Origin: JAPLUA01 sp964625855
GTDB taxonomy: Bacteria; Verrucomicrobiota; Verrucomicrobiia; Limisphaerales; UBA8199
Direction: 5' to 3'
DNA: 64,000 nucleotides
NCBI GenBank assembly: GCA_964625855.1
Contig: CAZVFC010000048.1
Coordinates: forward strand, 10,651 to 74,650
Below are positions 45,401 through 54,818 of this stretch, piece after piece. Below the pieces are notes generated by a model that saw only the letters and a program-made list of their open reading frames with translations, was not told the DNA's origin and ran no database searches. The translations under genes were made by a program, and so were the position numbers. Within the stretch, counting starts at the first letter, position 1. Each line of letters opens with the position of its first letter.

Positions 45401-46647
45401 GAATTGTCGTCGCCTTCAGCGAGCAAGGTTGCCCAATCAGCACCGCCCATTCCCGCCAGGCGCAGCGGTTCGTTCCCGATGTGGGCCCCGGTGAGACGCA
45501 GGCTGGCTCCATCCTGCACCACTGTGCCGGCAGCCGTACTGCCGAGGGCATCATCGTTCTCCAGGTCCAGAGTTCCATCGGCTACAGTGGTCGTTCCGCT
45601 GTAAGTGTTGGTTCCGGACAGGGTAAGCAAACCTCCACCCGCCTTGAACAAGCCACCGGAGCCGCTGATCTGCGCATGGATGGTCATCCACGCCCAAACA
45701 CCACCCGTGTTGGTGACGTTAAATACTCGGGTGGAAACGCCCAGGCTCAAGTGGCCGTAAATCGCTGCCACGTGATTCGTGACCATGGTGGCCGTGACGT
45801 TACCGGCCAGCGTAAGCGTGCCAGTGCCGGTGAACACGGCACCGCTGCGCAACGTCAACCCGCTCAGCAATTCGTCGAAGTCATTCAAGTCCAGCTCTGC
45901 GCGACTGTTTACCCTCACGTCGGTGCTGCTGGGCAACTGCTCATTGCTCAGCCATTTCGCCGTTTCCCGGTCGCCCGTGTCATTGCCCACGACCAGATCA
46001 CCGGCCATGGCGTTTGCGCTGCTCTTGCCCATCTCCAACGTGCCGACGTTAACAAACGTGGTTCCGGTGTACGTGTTGTCGGCCGAGCCGAAGATCCGGA
46101 GGATGCCGCTGCCGTACTTCGAGATGCCGCCCGTCCCGCTAATCGCGCCCCCGAACAACATGTTGCCCGTCGCGTCTGCCAGCAGCCGGTTCGCCCCCAA
46201 AGCGATGTCGCCTGTCACATACAGAATCGAATTCGAGGTGGTGCACTCGATGAGCTGCGTATTGGCAAGCGCGATGTCCATCTGGACCCAGGCGGCGCGC
46301 CCTGCGGCATAGGTGGCGGTGATGCCGTTGGACAGCGTAAGCGAGTTGCCCCGCAGATAGTAGTCTGTGCCGTAAATCGTGATGGAGTTGAACCGTCGCA
46401 AGGAGCTGGTGTTGTTGGTGGTCGTCAGGCGCGTTGGGCCTGCCGGGAATACGAGGCTATCGCCGTCCGTGGGCACGGCGTTTTCGGCCCAGTTGGCGGC
46501 GGTGTTCCAGTAGGCACTGGAACTGCCGTCCCACGTCCGCGTGGCGGCGTAGCTCTGGGTCGAGATCAGCCCGACCAGCGCGGCCAGGAGCGGGAGAGTG
46601 CGAACGGTTCGAATGAATGGAACATGATCGGATGGATGATTCATCAT
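42478..46647 (-). CDS. Autotransporter-associated beta-strand repeat (PATR) protein
   Basis: A start at 46647 is preceded by GGAGG six bases upstream and gives MMNHPSDHVPFIRTVRTLPL with a signal peptide ending SYAATRTWDGS. About 1389 residues of repeated beta-helix-like units such as GGLFKAGGGLLTLSGTNTYS, GTTTVADGTLDLEND and KTGSGALAIYSANTFSG, the PATR/TIGR02601 pattern. There is no autotransporter barrel; it ends instead with the shared domain (AVAWPLSDIAW...PPPYRTNG...SRFYRLHGP). Probably a large surface-exposed or secreted fibre. It lies 83 bp upstream of the propeller gene in the same direction. Confidence 0.9.
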   Translation of the reverse strand: MMNHPSDHVPFIRTVRTLPLLAALVGLISTQSYAATRTWDGSSSAYWNTAANWAENAVPTDGDSLVFPAGPTRLTTTNNTSSLRRFNSITIYGTDYYLRGNSLTLSNGITATYAAGRAAWVQMDIALANTQLIECTTSNSILYVTGDIALGANRLLADATGNMLFGGAISGTGGISKYGSGILRIFGSADNTYTGTTFVNVGTLEMGKSSANAMAGDLVVGNDTGDRETAKWLSNEQLPSSTDVRVNSRAELDLNDFDELLSGLTLRSGAVFTGTGTLTLAGNVTATMVTNHVAAIYGHLSLGVSTRVFNVTNTGGVWAWMTIHAQISGSGGLFKAGGGLLTLSGTNTYSGTTTVADGTLDLENDDALGSTAAGTVVQDGASLRLTGAHIGNEPLRLAGMGGADWATLLAEGDDNSDSWAGDITLESDVTIGAIDSTNVLSLLGNISGSGGFSKKLPGTLILSGATGNTYGGDTIIEAGTLLLGKTSGAAIRYGTLFIGDGAGGANADVVRFQADNQLWSTVPVVITNSGWLDLNGHDDIVGPLTFSAGRAGSGAGGLLRLGGDVTVNYVSSGRPAIEGNVLLYANRTFNIANSSGSPDLEVSAVVSGSAGFTKTGSGALAIYSANTFSGTAIVNDGLVYLYHDVALGSTAGATVVNDGGVLVLANGRDIGGEPLTLNGGGDGIAGALASIGGSNSWAGTVTLATDAVITVQTNRYLNLCGTVAGPAGFIKGQPGTLMFSGATANIFAGNAVVNEGTLLLNKSVTDGALPGPGSLTIGEYEGAFFSDVVRELDNYQIDTTVNITVNRSGWLDLDNQTDTLGNLSLYSGRVTTGTGLLRLSGDVTSVATALDWAVISGRLFLNPPTRRFDVSRGAQSSNVIPVLLIEADISGTGGLLKSGECELGLRGANTYSGLTTVTDGELMALSDSALGSPGAGTIVESGAGLGLGGIYDNDIHILGESLTLSGYLSGGGGFGTSNSWSGPITLPTNALVMAHSEGFLNLAGPIDGPGGLTKPLWANGTVIMSGADANTYAGDTQVETGSLVLNKSAMDGAIPGNLIINDGGTWTPAGLVRLERANQIANNADITLANPARLELGGYYDRVDAVTGNGAITLGSGHLIAGHSGSSFTFGGVVSGTGYLWKVGGGTWTLTGNNTYLGTTYIETGTLVVNGWQPASDVEIGNACILGGIGTVGRITSTGGMLSPGVSPGILTSSNLLFDASSDFRVELTEAGGDQLRVSGKVGLANASLVLSAPGFLPTEGQQFIIINNDLTDTVTGTFAGLAEGALVSAGPRQFRITYKGGTGNDVVLTATNTAALRPALTIWHTTTNAVAVAWPLSDIAWMLHATTNLAATPISWMEIPPPYRTNGGNLQVIEAAPTGSRFYRLHGP

Positions 46648-47416
46648 AACTTGCCTCCACAAGGACATAAACCGCCCCTGGTCGTTCGGCGCACGCGCCA
46701 GCCACCCCTGCATCCGCAGAGGCGTTGCCCGTACGTCCGGCCAGAACCTGTCCCGCATTTACGGGAAAGTCTCATAGGCAGCAGATTGATTGTGGCACTC
46801 GTCCCCGTTTCACCAGCGGGCGGTGAGATGCGCACGACCGGCGGAATAGGGAATAACACCTCTTCTTACAGAACTGCCACAATTTGCGCAAGCACAATCA
46901 GACGCGAAATCGGGCTTCGGGGGCTCGCGTCAGCCTCGCCGTCGTCGAATCGCGTCAACTTGCAGGTCGGCTTGACATGCTCGCAACGCGGATACTCCGC
47001 AGCAGGCCGACAAACTGAGATGCAGAAGACTGAGCGGCCTGGTTTGGGAGCGTGACGCAGCCTTGGGCCTTTCCCCAACGGTCGTGGAGGACGCTTCCCC
47101 GGCGAAACTGCGGAGGAGCTCCGGTGAGGCGCCCATGTTGACCTGACCAACATGGGCGCTTCACCGGGGTGTCACCGTACCCACACCGCGGCCTAAACGC
47201 TCCTCCCGACAGGGACACGGTTGTCTCAGCTTTGGAACTCTCCTGCTCGCAACAACATACACCCGATTACAATGAGCGGGGCGCTTTCTGGTTGCTGTCT
47301 CAGCGGCGTCCGGTAAAATGTAATTGGTTGCAGGACGGAAACTAACGCGGCTGGTCGTGGAATTCGGGCCGACGCACCGGCCGCATTGAGAGTTGGAGCC
47401 CGAGTTGACGATCATC
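46648..47416. other. Long intergenic region with a hairpin
   Basis: No credible gene on either strand. The region separates divergent genes and should hold promoters for the PATR gene and the DUF4097 gene. The only strong structure is the hairpin at 47121-47167. Confidence 0.5.
47121..47167. repeat. Inverted repeat, 20-bp arms, 7-bp loop
   Basis: Left arm 47121-47140 (CCGGTGAGGCGCCCATGTTG) pairs with 47148-47167 with one mismatch. No T-run follows, and both flanking genes point away, so it is more likely a dispersed palindromic element than a terminator. Confidence 0.8.
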
Positions 47417-48436
47417 GTGAGAAGGAAGCGACTGATACTATCGAGAGCAGTGAGTGGGCGGGAAGCCGCCTTGTTGCTGTGGCTCGTGACCGCTTCGGCT
47501 GGTCTGGCCGCGACGGAGGAACAAGTCAACCGGCGCTTTGCAGTGCAGCCGGGCGGCACGTTGGTGGTTGAGGTGGACTTCGGTTCCATCAAGGTCAGCA
47601 CCAACGCCACGAGCGAGGTGGTCGTGGATGTGTGGCGCAAGGTGAAGCGGAAGACGAAGGCGGCCGAGGAGGCGTTTCTGAAGGAAAGCGCCGTCCAGTT
47701 CACACAGGAGGGGGCCACGGTGACTGTCCGGTCTCACCGTGAAAGCCGACGCGATTGGTCGTCGCTCTGGAGCGGAGGGACCACGACTGAAGGCAGATAT
47801 ACCATTACGGTGCCGGCGCAGTTCAACGCCCAGCTCAAGACGGGTGGCGGGGGGATCACCGTGATTGACCTGACCGGAGAAGTGAAGGCGCACACCGGCG
47901 GCGGCGGCTTGAGCATGGCTCGCGTACAGGGCCCGCTGGCCGGGGACACCGGGGGCGGGGGTGTCGAGGCGACCGATTGCGAGGGAACGATCCAGCTCAG
48001 CACCGGAGGTGGCGAGGCTGGTGTGAGAGGCGGGGGCGGGTCCCTTGAACTCAGAACTGGCGGGGGAGGCATCGGCGCGAGAGAGTTCGACGGACCCGTG
48101 CGTCTCCAGACTGGCGGGGGCGACCTCACCGTGGAACAAGTGACCGGTGAGATCAACGGTTCCACGGGTGGCGGGTCTATCCGGGCCGTGCTGCCATCGG
48201 AGATCGCTGCGGACGTGAAGCTCTCCACGGGAGGCGGCGGCATCACGGTTAGCGTCCCCACAACCGCCGCCTTTAACCTCGATGCGAAGACGTCCGGTGG
48301 CGGGGTCAGCGCCGACTTGGCGGTAACCGTGGTGGGAAACATGGAGCACGGCCGTCTCGAAGGCTCCGTCAATGGCGGCGGCAATCCAATGGTCCTGCGC
48401 AGCGGCGGGGGAAGCATCCGGGTGAAGCAGCGCTAG
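47417..48436 (+). CDS. DUF4097-family beta-strand repeat protein, secreted
   Basis: The GTG at 47417 gives MRRKRLILSRAVSGREAALL then LVTASAGLAATEE, a signal peptide; a TTG at 47393 is another possibility. About 339 residues. After an N-terminal beta region (VQPGGTLVVEVDFGSIKVST) there are many short GGGG-containing strands: LKTGGGGITVIDLTG, AHTGGGGLSMARVQG, LRTGGGGIGAREF, the DUF4097 beta-solenoid pattern. Function is unknown; family members are often near regulators or export genes. Confidence 0.85.
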   Translation: MRRKRLILSRAVSGREAALLLWLVTASAGLAATEEQVNRRFAVQPGGTLVVEVDFGSIKVSTNATSEVVVDVWRKVKRKTKAAEEAFLKESAVQFTQEGATVTVRSHRESRRDWSSLWSGGTTTEGRYTITVPAQFNAQLKTGGGGITVIDLTGEVKAHTGGGGLSMARVQGPLAGDTGGGGVEATDCEGTIQLSTGGGEAGVRGGGGSLELRTGGGGIGAREFDGPVRLQTGGGDLTVEQVTGEINGSTGGGSIRAVLPSEIAADVKLSTGGGGITVSVPTTAAFNLDAKTSGGGVSADLAVTVVGNMEHGRLEGSVNGGGNPMVLRSGGGSIRVKQR

Positions 48437-48749
48437 CTGGAACGTCAGAACTCGACGTCCGCCTCCGGCGGTTTGGGCCCTGCCGCATCACCAAGCCTCT
48501 CCCAGGCAAGACAGGAGATGCTGCCGTGCGCCGGGCAAGGATCCGCATCAGAGGGATCGGCGGTATCATTGCCTGTAAAAAAAGTTTGAACACCTGCCTG
48601 CGAAAACAATCCAACAATGCCGAAAGTGCGGCGCAAGGGATCTGCTCGCAGTCTATCAGACCGGCGCCGCGAAAAACCAGTTTACAGTCGGGCCGGAAAT
48701 GAGTATGTGAACAGGCCGTTCCCTCACTCAGGAGCGGAACTAAGCAAAT
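48437..48749. promoter_or_regulatory. Upstream region of the ABC-2 transport operon
   Basis: 313 bp with no gene seen. It should contain the promoter of the downstream four-gene operon. An A-rich run (TGTAAAAAAAGTTTG at about 48574) is the most AT-rich part; no box is assigned. Confidence 0.35.
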
Positions 48750-49706
48750 ATGATTAACGTTCAAAATCTGGCAAAGACATTCGGCGCCAAACGGGCAGTG
48801 GATGGCGTTTCCTTCTCCGTGCAACGGGGCGAGGTGTTGGGCTTCCTAGGGCCGAACGGCGCTGGGAAATCCACCACCATGCGCGTCATCACGGGCTTCC
48901 TGCCACCCACGGGCGGCTCGGTGACCGTCGGCGGGTTCGACATCGTTCAGCACCCCATCGAGGCGCGGCGCCTGATCGGCTACTTGCCCGAAAACGCTCC
49001 GGCATACACGGACATGACGGTGTTTGGGTTCTTGAATTTCGCGGCGGAAATCCGCGGCTTGCGCGGCGACGCTAAGAAGCAGGCGGTTGCGCGCGTCGTG
49101 GAAATGTGCTTCCTGGATGCGGTGCTGCATCAAAGCGTGGAAACCCTCTCCAAGGGCTACCGCCACCGCACCTGTTTCGCCCAGTCCATCATTCATGATC
49201 CTGATGTGCTGGTGCTGGACGAGCCAACGGACGGGCTGGACCCGAATCAAAAGCACGAAGTGCGGCAGTTGATCCGCCGGATGGGTGAAAAGAAAGCGAT
49301 CATCTTCTCGACGCACATCCTGGAGGAGGTGGATGCCGTCTGTTCTCGGGCGATCATCATTGACCGTGGGAAGATCGTCGCCAACGGGACGCCGCAGGAG
49401 CTGCGGCAGAAGTCAGAATGGGCGGGGGCCGTTACGCTGCGGGTTCGCGGTGTGGCCTCGACGGCTGTGACGACCAAGCTGTACCAGGTGCCGCTGGTCA
49501 AGCGCGTGACCGTGGTGGATGAAAAGGACGGCTGCGTGACCGTGCGAGCCTTCCCGAAGGGTGGCACGAACGGCGCGCTGGCGCAGGCCATCGGCGAGGC
49601 CGCCCACGAATGGCGGATCGAGCAATTGCAGTCCGAAGAAGGCCGGCTCGACGAAGTGTTTCGCAGCATTACCATGCCCGACACCGCGAAGGAGGTGGCG
49701 CAATGA
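48750..49706 (+). CDS. ABC-2 type transporter ATPase (GldA-like)
   Basis: 318 residues. Walker A GPNGAGKST at about residues 34-42, signature-like LSKGYRHRTCFAQS, Walker B VLVLDEPTDGLDPNQ and the switch His in FSTHILEEVDA. The C-terminal about 100 residues (AGAVTLRVRGVAST...) match the extra domain of ABC-2 exporters. It is the first gene of an operon whose order (ATPase, permease, GldG-like, DUF4340) is the widespread GldA/F/G-type cassette; in Bacteroidota it serves gliding motility, elsewhere the substrate is unknown. The stop overlaps the permease start by 4 bp. Confidence 0.93.
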   Translation: MINVQNLAKTFGAKRAVDGVSFSVQRGEVLGFLGPNGAGKSTTMRVITGFLPPTGGSVTVGGFDIVQHPIEARRLIGYLPENAPAYTDMTVFGFLNFAAEIRGLRGDAKKQAVARVVEMCFLDAVLHQSVETLSKGYRHRTCFAQSIIHDPDVLVLDEPTDGLDPNQKHEVRQLIRRMGEKKAIIFSTHILEEVDAVCSRAIIIDRGKIVANGTPQELRQKSEWAGAVTLRVRGVASTAVTTKLYQVPLVKRVTVVDEKDGCVTVRAFPKGGTNGALAQAIGEAAHEWRIEQLQSEEGRLDEVFRSITMPDTAKEVAQ

Positions 49707-50449
49707 ACGCCTGGCGAAACGTCTGGACTATTACCAAACGCGAGTTAGGGGCTTACTTCACCTCGCCCTTGGCCTACGTCTTCATTGTCATCTTCCTGCT
49801 GCTGTGCGGCTTTTTCACGTTCTTTGTGGCCCGGTTCCTCGAGGCCGGCGAAGCTTCGCTGGTGCGGCCCTTTTTTGACTGGCATCCCTGGTTCTACCTG
49901 TTCCTGGTGCCCGCCGTTGGCATGCGCCTGTGGGCCGAGGAGCGCCGAGTGGGCACGATCGAGTTGCTGCTCACCATGCCGATAACGGCTTGGCAGGCCA
50001 TTGTCGGCAAGTTCCTTGCCTCGTGGCTGTTCCTGGCGCTGTGCCTCGTTCTGACCTTTCCGACGGTGATCACGGTGAACTACCTGGGGAACCCGGACAA
50101 TGGCGTGATCTTCACCGCCTACATCGGGAGTTGGCTAATGGCGGGGGCTTACCTCGCGATCAGTTGCGTCACTTCGGCCCTGACCCGCAGCCAGGTGGTC
50201 AGCTTCATCATTGCAGTAATGGTGTGCCTGTTCCTGATCCTGGCGGGCTACCCGCCGGTAATCAACGTCCTGGAACAGTTCGCCAGCTCGCGCCTCGCGG
50301 ACTTCGTGACCTCATTCAGCGTGATGACGCATTTCGAGGGCTTCCAGAAAGGTGTGTTGGATTCGCGTGACATTATCTTCTTTCTTTCGATGATCGGGTT
50401 CTCGCTGTTCACGACCAGCGTGATTCTGCGCACCCACCGAGCCGGCTAA
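49703..50449 (+). CDS. ABC-2 type permease (GldF-like)
   Basis: The start at 49703 (MNAWRNVWTITKRELGAYFT) overlaps the ATPase stop (ATGA); a longer frame is rejected. 248 residues with six hydrophobic segments, e.g. LAYVFIVIFLLLCGFFTFF, VVSFIIAVMVCLFLILAGYPP and IIFFLSMIGFSLFTTSVIL. The KREL-x-xYFxSPLAY start is typical of the ABC-2 permease subfamily in gld-like cassettes. Confidence 0.92.
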   Translation: MNAWRNVWTITKRELGAYFTSPLAYVFIVIFLLLCGFFTFFVARFLEAGEASLVRPFFDWHPWFYLFLVPAVGMRLWAEERRVGTIELLLTMPITAWQAIVGKFLASWLFLALCLVLTFPTVITVNYLGNPDNGVIFTAYIGSWLMAGAYLAISCVTSALTRSQVVSFIIAVMVCLFLILAGYPPVINVLEQFASSRLADFVTSFSVMTHFEGFQKGVLDSRDIIFFLSMIGFSLFTTSVILRTHRAG

Positions 50450-50463
50450 GCCAGGAGACGACT

Positions 50464-52380
50464 ATGCAAAAGAAATCTCTCGAGACTATTCTATATTCCA
50501 CATTGGGCGTCGGGGTGATGCTTGTGGTTCTGGTATTGGTCAACTTCATCCTGGGCTTCGTGCGCACCCGCGCGGACATGACCCAGGAAAAAGCCTACAC
50601 CCTTTCCGCCGGCACCAAGGCGATCCTCAAGAAGCTGGATACGCCGGTCACCGTCCGGTTCTACTGCACGCAGAGCGAATCCGCGACCCCGGAAACTGTG
50701 TATCTCAAGGGTTACGCCCGTAAAGTGGAGGACCTGCTGGCCGAATACAAGCAGGCAGCCGGTGGCAAGCTTAAGGTCGAGAAACTCGATCCGCAGCCAG
50801 ACTCTGACGCCGAGGACTCGGCCCGGTTGGACGGCCTTGAACCCCAGCCCTTGCCAGGAGTTGAGAGGTTCTACCTGGGCCTGGCGGTCAAGTGCGCCGA
50901 TGTCCAGCAGTCCATTCCCTTCCTGGCGCCGAACCGTGAACGGCTGCTGGAGTACGACTTGACACGGGCCATCGCCCGTGTCGGATGGCCGGACAAGCCG
51001 ACGGTGGGCATCATGAGCCCGTTACCGTTATTCGGGATGCCCGCCAATCCGATGATGATGCAGATGGGCCAGCAAGGCAGCCAGCCGTGGGCGCTCGTCA
51101 GCGAGCTCGGGAACGATTTCACCGTCAAGCGGGTCGGGATGGACGTAGACAGAATTGACGACGACATCAAGTTGCTGCTGGTGATTGCTCCGAAGGACAT
51201 TTCGGACAAGGGCCAGTACGCCATTGACCAGTTCATCATGCGGGGCGGCAAGGTGGTGGCGTTCCTGGACGCCCAATGCCTCGCGGACAACCGTCAGCAG
51301 CAGAACCCGATGATGGCCAATATGGGAGGCGGCGGGTCCTCGCTGGACAAGCTGCTCAAGGCCTGGGGCATCCAGTTTGACACCAGCAAGGTCGTGGCCG
51401 ACATGCGGTTCAAAATGCAGTTGCGCGGCCGCAATGGCGGACCGCAGGAAGCTCCCGCCTGGCTGGCTTTAACCGCTGACGGCCTCAACAAGGAGGACGT
51501 CGCGACCAGCCAACTTGACAACATCTGGCTGCCGCTCTGCGGAGCGTTCACTGGGACACCAACCACCGGCCTCAAGGAGACCGTGCTCCTGCAAAGCTCG
51601 AAAGACGCGCAGTTGGTGGACGCGATGCTGGCCAATCTGGCCAGCGATAATATCATGAAGGAGTTCAAGTCCGCCGATGTGAACTACAAACTTGCCATTC
51701 GCCTCTCCGGCAAATTCAAGACGGCGTTCCCGGACGGCGAACCGCAGGAGAAGAAGGACGAAGCGGCCGACGGCGACAAGAAAGACGAGAAGAAGGCCGG
51801 AGAGTCGCTTAAAGAAACCAAGAGCGACAATGCGGTCGTGCTGTTCGGCGATGCGGATCTTCTCTACGACCCGTTCACCATGCGGCGGATTGACAGTCCG
51901 TTCGGCGCCCTGCAGATGGCGATGAACGCCAATCTTAACCTGGCGCAGAACATCGTCGAACAAATGACAGGGGACAGCAACCTCATCGCCGTTCGCAGCC
52001 GCGCGACGCTGAGCCGCCCGTTCACACGCATCAAGGAGATGGAAGCGGTGGCCAATGAGAAGTTCCAGAGCGAAATCAAACGGCTGGAAGACAGCGCCGC
52101 CGACGCCCAGCGGAAGATCAACGAATTGCAGGCGCAGAAGAAGGATAAGGACCAGCGCTTCATTCTGTCTCCCGAGCAGCGGACGGAGCTTGAAAAGCTG
52201 CGCAAGGAGGAGGCGGACACCCGGAAGCGCCTCAAGCAGGTTCAGAAGGACCTCCGAAAAGAGGTCGTGTCCCTCCAAACGCGTGTCAAGTGGATCAACA
52301 TCCTGGCGGTCCCGTTGGCGGTGGCGGCAACGGGCATCGTGATCGCAGTGGTTAAACGCAGAAAGACTTCGGCAAAATGA
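50464..52380 (+). CDS. GldG-like ABC-type uncharacterised transport protein
   Basis: 638 residues. An N-terminal TM helix (GVGVMLVVLVLVNFILGFV) is followed by RADMTQEKAYTLSAGTKAIL, the typical start of the ABC_transp_aux/GldG domain. KPTVGIMSPLPLFGM and DDDIKLLLVIAPKDISDKGQ belong to the same domain. A charged coiled-coil (about 530-605) precedes a C-terminal TM helix (ILAVPLAVAATGIVIAVV). It is an auxiliary periplasmic component of the ABC-2 system. The stop overlaps the next start by 4 bp. Confidence 0.88.
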   Translation: MQKKSLETILYSTLGVGVMLVVLVLVNFILGFVRTRADMTQEKAYTLSAGTKAILKKLDTPVTVRFYCTQSESATPETVYLKGYARKVEDLLAEYKQAAGGKLKVEKLDPQPDSDAEDSARLDGLEPQPLPGVERFYLGLAVKCADVQQSIPFLAPNRERLLEYDLTRAIARVGWPDKPTVGIMSPLPLFGMPANPMMMQMGQQGSQPWALVSELGNDFTVKRVGMDVDRIDDDIKLLLVIAPKDISDKGQYAIDQFIMRGGKVVAFLDAQCLADNRQQQNPMMANMGGGGSSLDKLLKAWGIQFDTSKVVADMRFKMQLRGRNGGPQEAPAWLALTADGLNKEDVATSQLDNIWLPLCGAFTGTPTTGLKETVLLQSSKDAQLVDAMLANLASDNIMKEFKSADVNYKLAIRLSGKFKTAFPDGEPQEKKDEAADGDKKDEKKAGESLKETKSDNAVVLFGDADLLYDPFTMRRIDSPFGALQMAMNANLNLAQNIVEQMTGDSNLIAVRSRATLSRPFTRIKEMEAVANEKFQSEIKRLEDSAADAQRKINELQAQKKDKDQRFILSPEQRTELEKLRKEEADTRKRLKQVQKDLRKEVVSLQTRVKWINILAVPLAVAATGIVIAVVKRRKTSAK

Positions 52381-53624
52381 ATCAGAAACAGCTTGTTATC
52401 CTTTTGGTGTTGGTGGTGGTCCTGGGAGCTGCCGGTTTATGGCTCTACCGGAGCAAGGAAACCGCGTGGAAGGGCGGCACCAAAACAACCGGGCAGAAGC
52501 TACTGGGTGACCTGCCCATCAACGATGTCGCGCAGATTGTGATCAAGGGCGGCACAAACGAGCTGGACTTGGTGAAGAAGGACAACCTCTGGCGGGTCAA
52601 GCAACGCGACGATTACCCGGCGAACTTCTCCGAAATCAGTGGCTTCCTCCTCAAGGCGGCAGAGCTCAAAGCGGTTCAGTCGGAGGAAATCGGGCCGTCC
52701 ATGCTGGGACGCTACAAACTGTTGCCGCCAGGGCCGGAGACCAACACCGCCGTGTTGGTGGAATTGCGCGACCAGAACGGGAAGCCGATCCAATCGTTGT
52801 TGCTCGGCAAAACGCACATGCGCAAGGCTACGGGTCGGTCGTCGCCCATGGGCGACATGCCCGATAATGAAGGCTGGCCCGACGGCCGCTATGTGATGGT
52901 CGGCACGGGATCCAAGACTGTCGCTGTCATTTCGGACCCGTTGAGCAACCTGGAAGCCAAGCCGGAACAGTGGCTCAATAAAGACTTCTTCAAAGTCGAG
53001 AAGACTCGTTCGATTGCCGTCACGTACCCCGTGGCGACGAATTCCTGGAAGGTAACGCGAGAGACGGAGAGCGCCACCGACTGGAAACTGAGCGAAGCCA
53101 AACCCGGTGAGCAACTGGATGCCTCCAAGACATCTGGCTTCTCGTACGCGCTGAGTTCCCCGAGTTTCAATGACATTCTGCCCGCCGACACCAAGCTGGA
53201 GCAGGCCGGCCTCGACAAGCCCACCGTCATCACACTCGACACGTTCGAGAACTTCGCCTACACCCTCAAAATAGGCCAGAAGACCAACGACAACTTCCCA
53301 GTGGCTCTAAGCGTGGCGGCTCAGATTCCGAAGGAGCGCACCGCGGACAAGGACGAAAAGCCGGAGGACAAGACCCGACTTGACAAGGAGTTCAAGGACA
53401 AACAGCAGAAGCTCGAGGAAAAACTGACCCAGGAGAAGAGCTACGAAAAACGGATTTACCTGGTATCGAGTTGGACGGTGGACTCCTTGCTCAAGGAGCG
53501 AGGGCAACTCCTGGCCGAGAAAAAGGAAGAGCCGAAGAAGGAAGAAATGACGGAGTCAACGGGTGATTCGGCTACGAATACCCTGCCGCCGTTGCCGACG
53601 GAGGTTATCCCCGAAGTAAAATAG
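52377..53624 (+). CDS. DUF4340-domain protein of the ABC-2 cassette
   Basis: 415 residues. An N-terminal TM helix (LVILLVLVVVLGAAGLWLY) is followed by LPINDVAQIVIKGGTNELDL and DNLWRVKQRDDYPANFSEIS, the DUF4340 pattern. The C-terminus is Lys/Glu-rich (about 325-400). DUF4340 proteins regularly follow GldG-like genes; role unknown, presumably extracytoplasmic part of the exporter. Last gene of the four-gene operon. Confidence 0.88.
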   Translation: MNQKQLVILLVLVVVLGAAGLWLYRSKETAWKGGTKTTGQKLLGDLPINDVAQIVIKGGTNELDLVKKDNLWRVKQRDDYPANFSEISGFLLKAAELKAVQSEEIGPSMLGRYKLLPPGPETNTAVLVELRDQNGKPIQSLLLGKTHMRKATGRSSPMGDMPDNEGWPDGRYVMVGTGSKTVAVISDPLSNLEAKPEQWLNKDFFKVEKTRSIAVTYPVATNSWKVTRETESATDWKLSEAKPGEQLDASKTSGFSYALSSPSFNDILPADTKLEQAGLDKPTVITLDTFENFAYTLKIGQKTNDNFPVALSVAAQIPKERTADKDEKPEDKTRLDKEFKDKQQKLEEKLTQEKSYEKRIYLVSSWTVDSLLKERGQLLAEKKEEPKKEEMTESTGDSATNTLPPLPTEVIPEVK

Positions 53625-53872
53625 GTTCAGCCTGGCTGTCCAGGCAGAATAACCCACTGCGCTCCGGACCCTCCGGATCGGGAGATACTGCTCCTTCGCG
53701 CTAACTGGCGATCTTCGCCCTTATGGAACCCGTTCCCGCGTGAATTCTACTTCCGGTCGCCGCCCCTGACACGGTGACCGGGACGGTTCTTACGCTGAGT
53801 GGCACGAGGCGTGCGGCGTTCCTGCACCAGTGGTGTGATCTGGGGATTTGTCGCGTCAGAGACATTTCAAGT

Positions 53873-54679
53873 ATGAAGACTTGCAGGATGCGGTGTGATC
53901 TCGCTGGCAAACTCGCGTGGCTGGCGCTGGCCGCGTTGTCAATGCCGCCTTCCGGCGCGCTAGCCGCCGTGGAGGAGACCTTCCCTCTGCTCCAAATCGG
54001 AACACAGGTGTACACAAATGTGACAATTACCACGAAAGCGAAGAATTACATCTTCGTCCTCCACACCGGGGGTATGACCAGTATCAAGATTAGCGACGTG
54101 CCTGCCGAGTTGCGGTCGCAACTGGGCTATGACGGAAAGCAGAACCAGAAAGCGGGCGCTCACAGCCCTGCTGCCTGGGCCAAGGCGGGAGTCGCCAAGC
54201 TCAGGCCGCAACAAGTCAGGGAGTTCCGCGAGCAACTGGCACAGGCCTGGCATGGGAACAAGGCCGGCGGGGTGCCGCTGACAGCCTTGGTCAACATCAA
54301 AGCATTGCTGATCCTGACGGGAACACTGCTTCTGATCTACCTGTTCAACTGTTATTGCCTCATGTTGATCTGCCAGAAAGCAGGACACCCACCCGGTCCG
54401 CTGGTGTGGATCCCTGTGGTGCAATTCCTGCCACTGCTGCGCGCAGCCGGCATGTCCGGCTGGTGGTTCTTGGGCCACCTGCTGCCGGTACTCAACCTGG
54501 TGACCTTCGTCCTTTGGGCGGTAAACATTGCCAAAGCGCGCGGCAAGAGTGGTTGGGTTGCCTTCTTCCTGATTCTCCCCCTCACCTCTTTCTTCGCCAT
54601 TCTGTACCTCGCTTTCTCGACCGGCGCGGCTGTGGAGGAGGACGCGGAACCGGAAGTGATGTCGCTCCAGGCGGCGTGA
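53873..54679 (+). CDS. DUF5684-like membrane protein with N-terminal secreted domain
   Basis: A start at 53873 gives MKTCRMRCDLAGKLAWLALA, a signal peptide with ALAAVEE; the longer frame from 53774 lacks one. 268 residues. Residues about 30-75 form a small beta domain (LLQIGTQVYTNVTITTKAKN...ISDVP) common in Verrucomicrobiota. From about 145 there are four TM helices (LILTGTLLLIYLFNCYC; GPLVWIPVVQFLPLLRAAGM; WVAFFLILPLTSFFAILYLA), which resemble DUF5684. Function unknown. Confidence 0.65.
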   Translation: MKTCRMRCDLAGKLAWLALAALSMPPSGALAAVEETFPLLQIGTQVYTNVTITTKAKNYIFVLHTGGMTSIKISDVPAELRSQLGYDGKQNQKAGAHSPAAWAKAGVAKLRPQQVREFREQLAQAWHGNKAGGVPLTALVNIKALLILTGTLLLIYLFNCYCLMLICQKAGHPPGPLVWIPVVQFLPLLRAAGMSGWWFLGHLLPVLNLVTFVLWAVNIAKARGKSGWVAFFLILPLTSFFAILYLAFSTGAAVEEDAEPEVMSLQAA

Positions 54680-54818
54680 CACACCGAGGCAAGGAGCCAT
54701 TGGCGCCGGCTCGAGAGGATGCACGTGTCCTCGCCGACTGGTAATGGGCGCCGGCGGCTGCTTCCAATTCCTCGCTGCTTGCCAAGCGGCCTCCAGGTGA
54801 TTAACGTCTCGCTTCCTT

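Noticed and set aside
45481..47055. 524-codon plus-strand open frame
   Set aside because: Shadow of the repetitive PATR gene and its upstream region; no signal or family.
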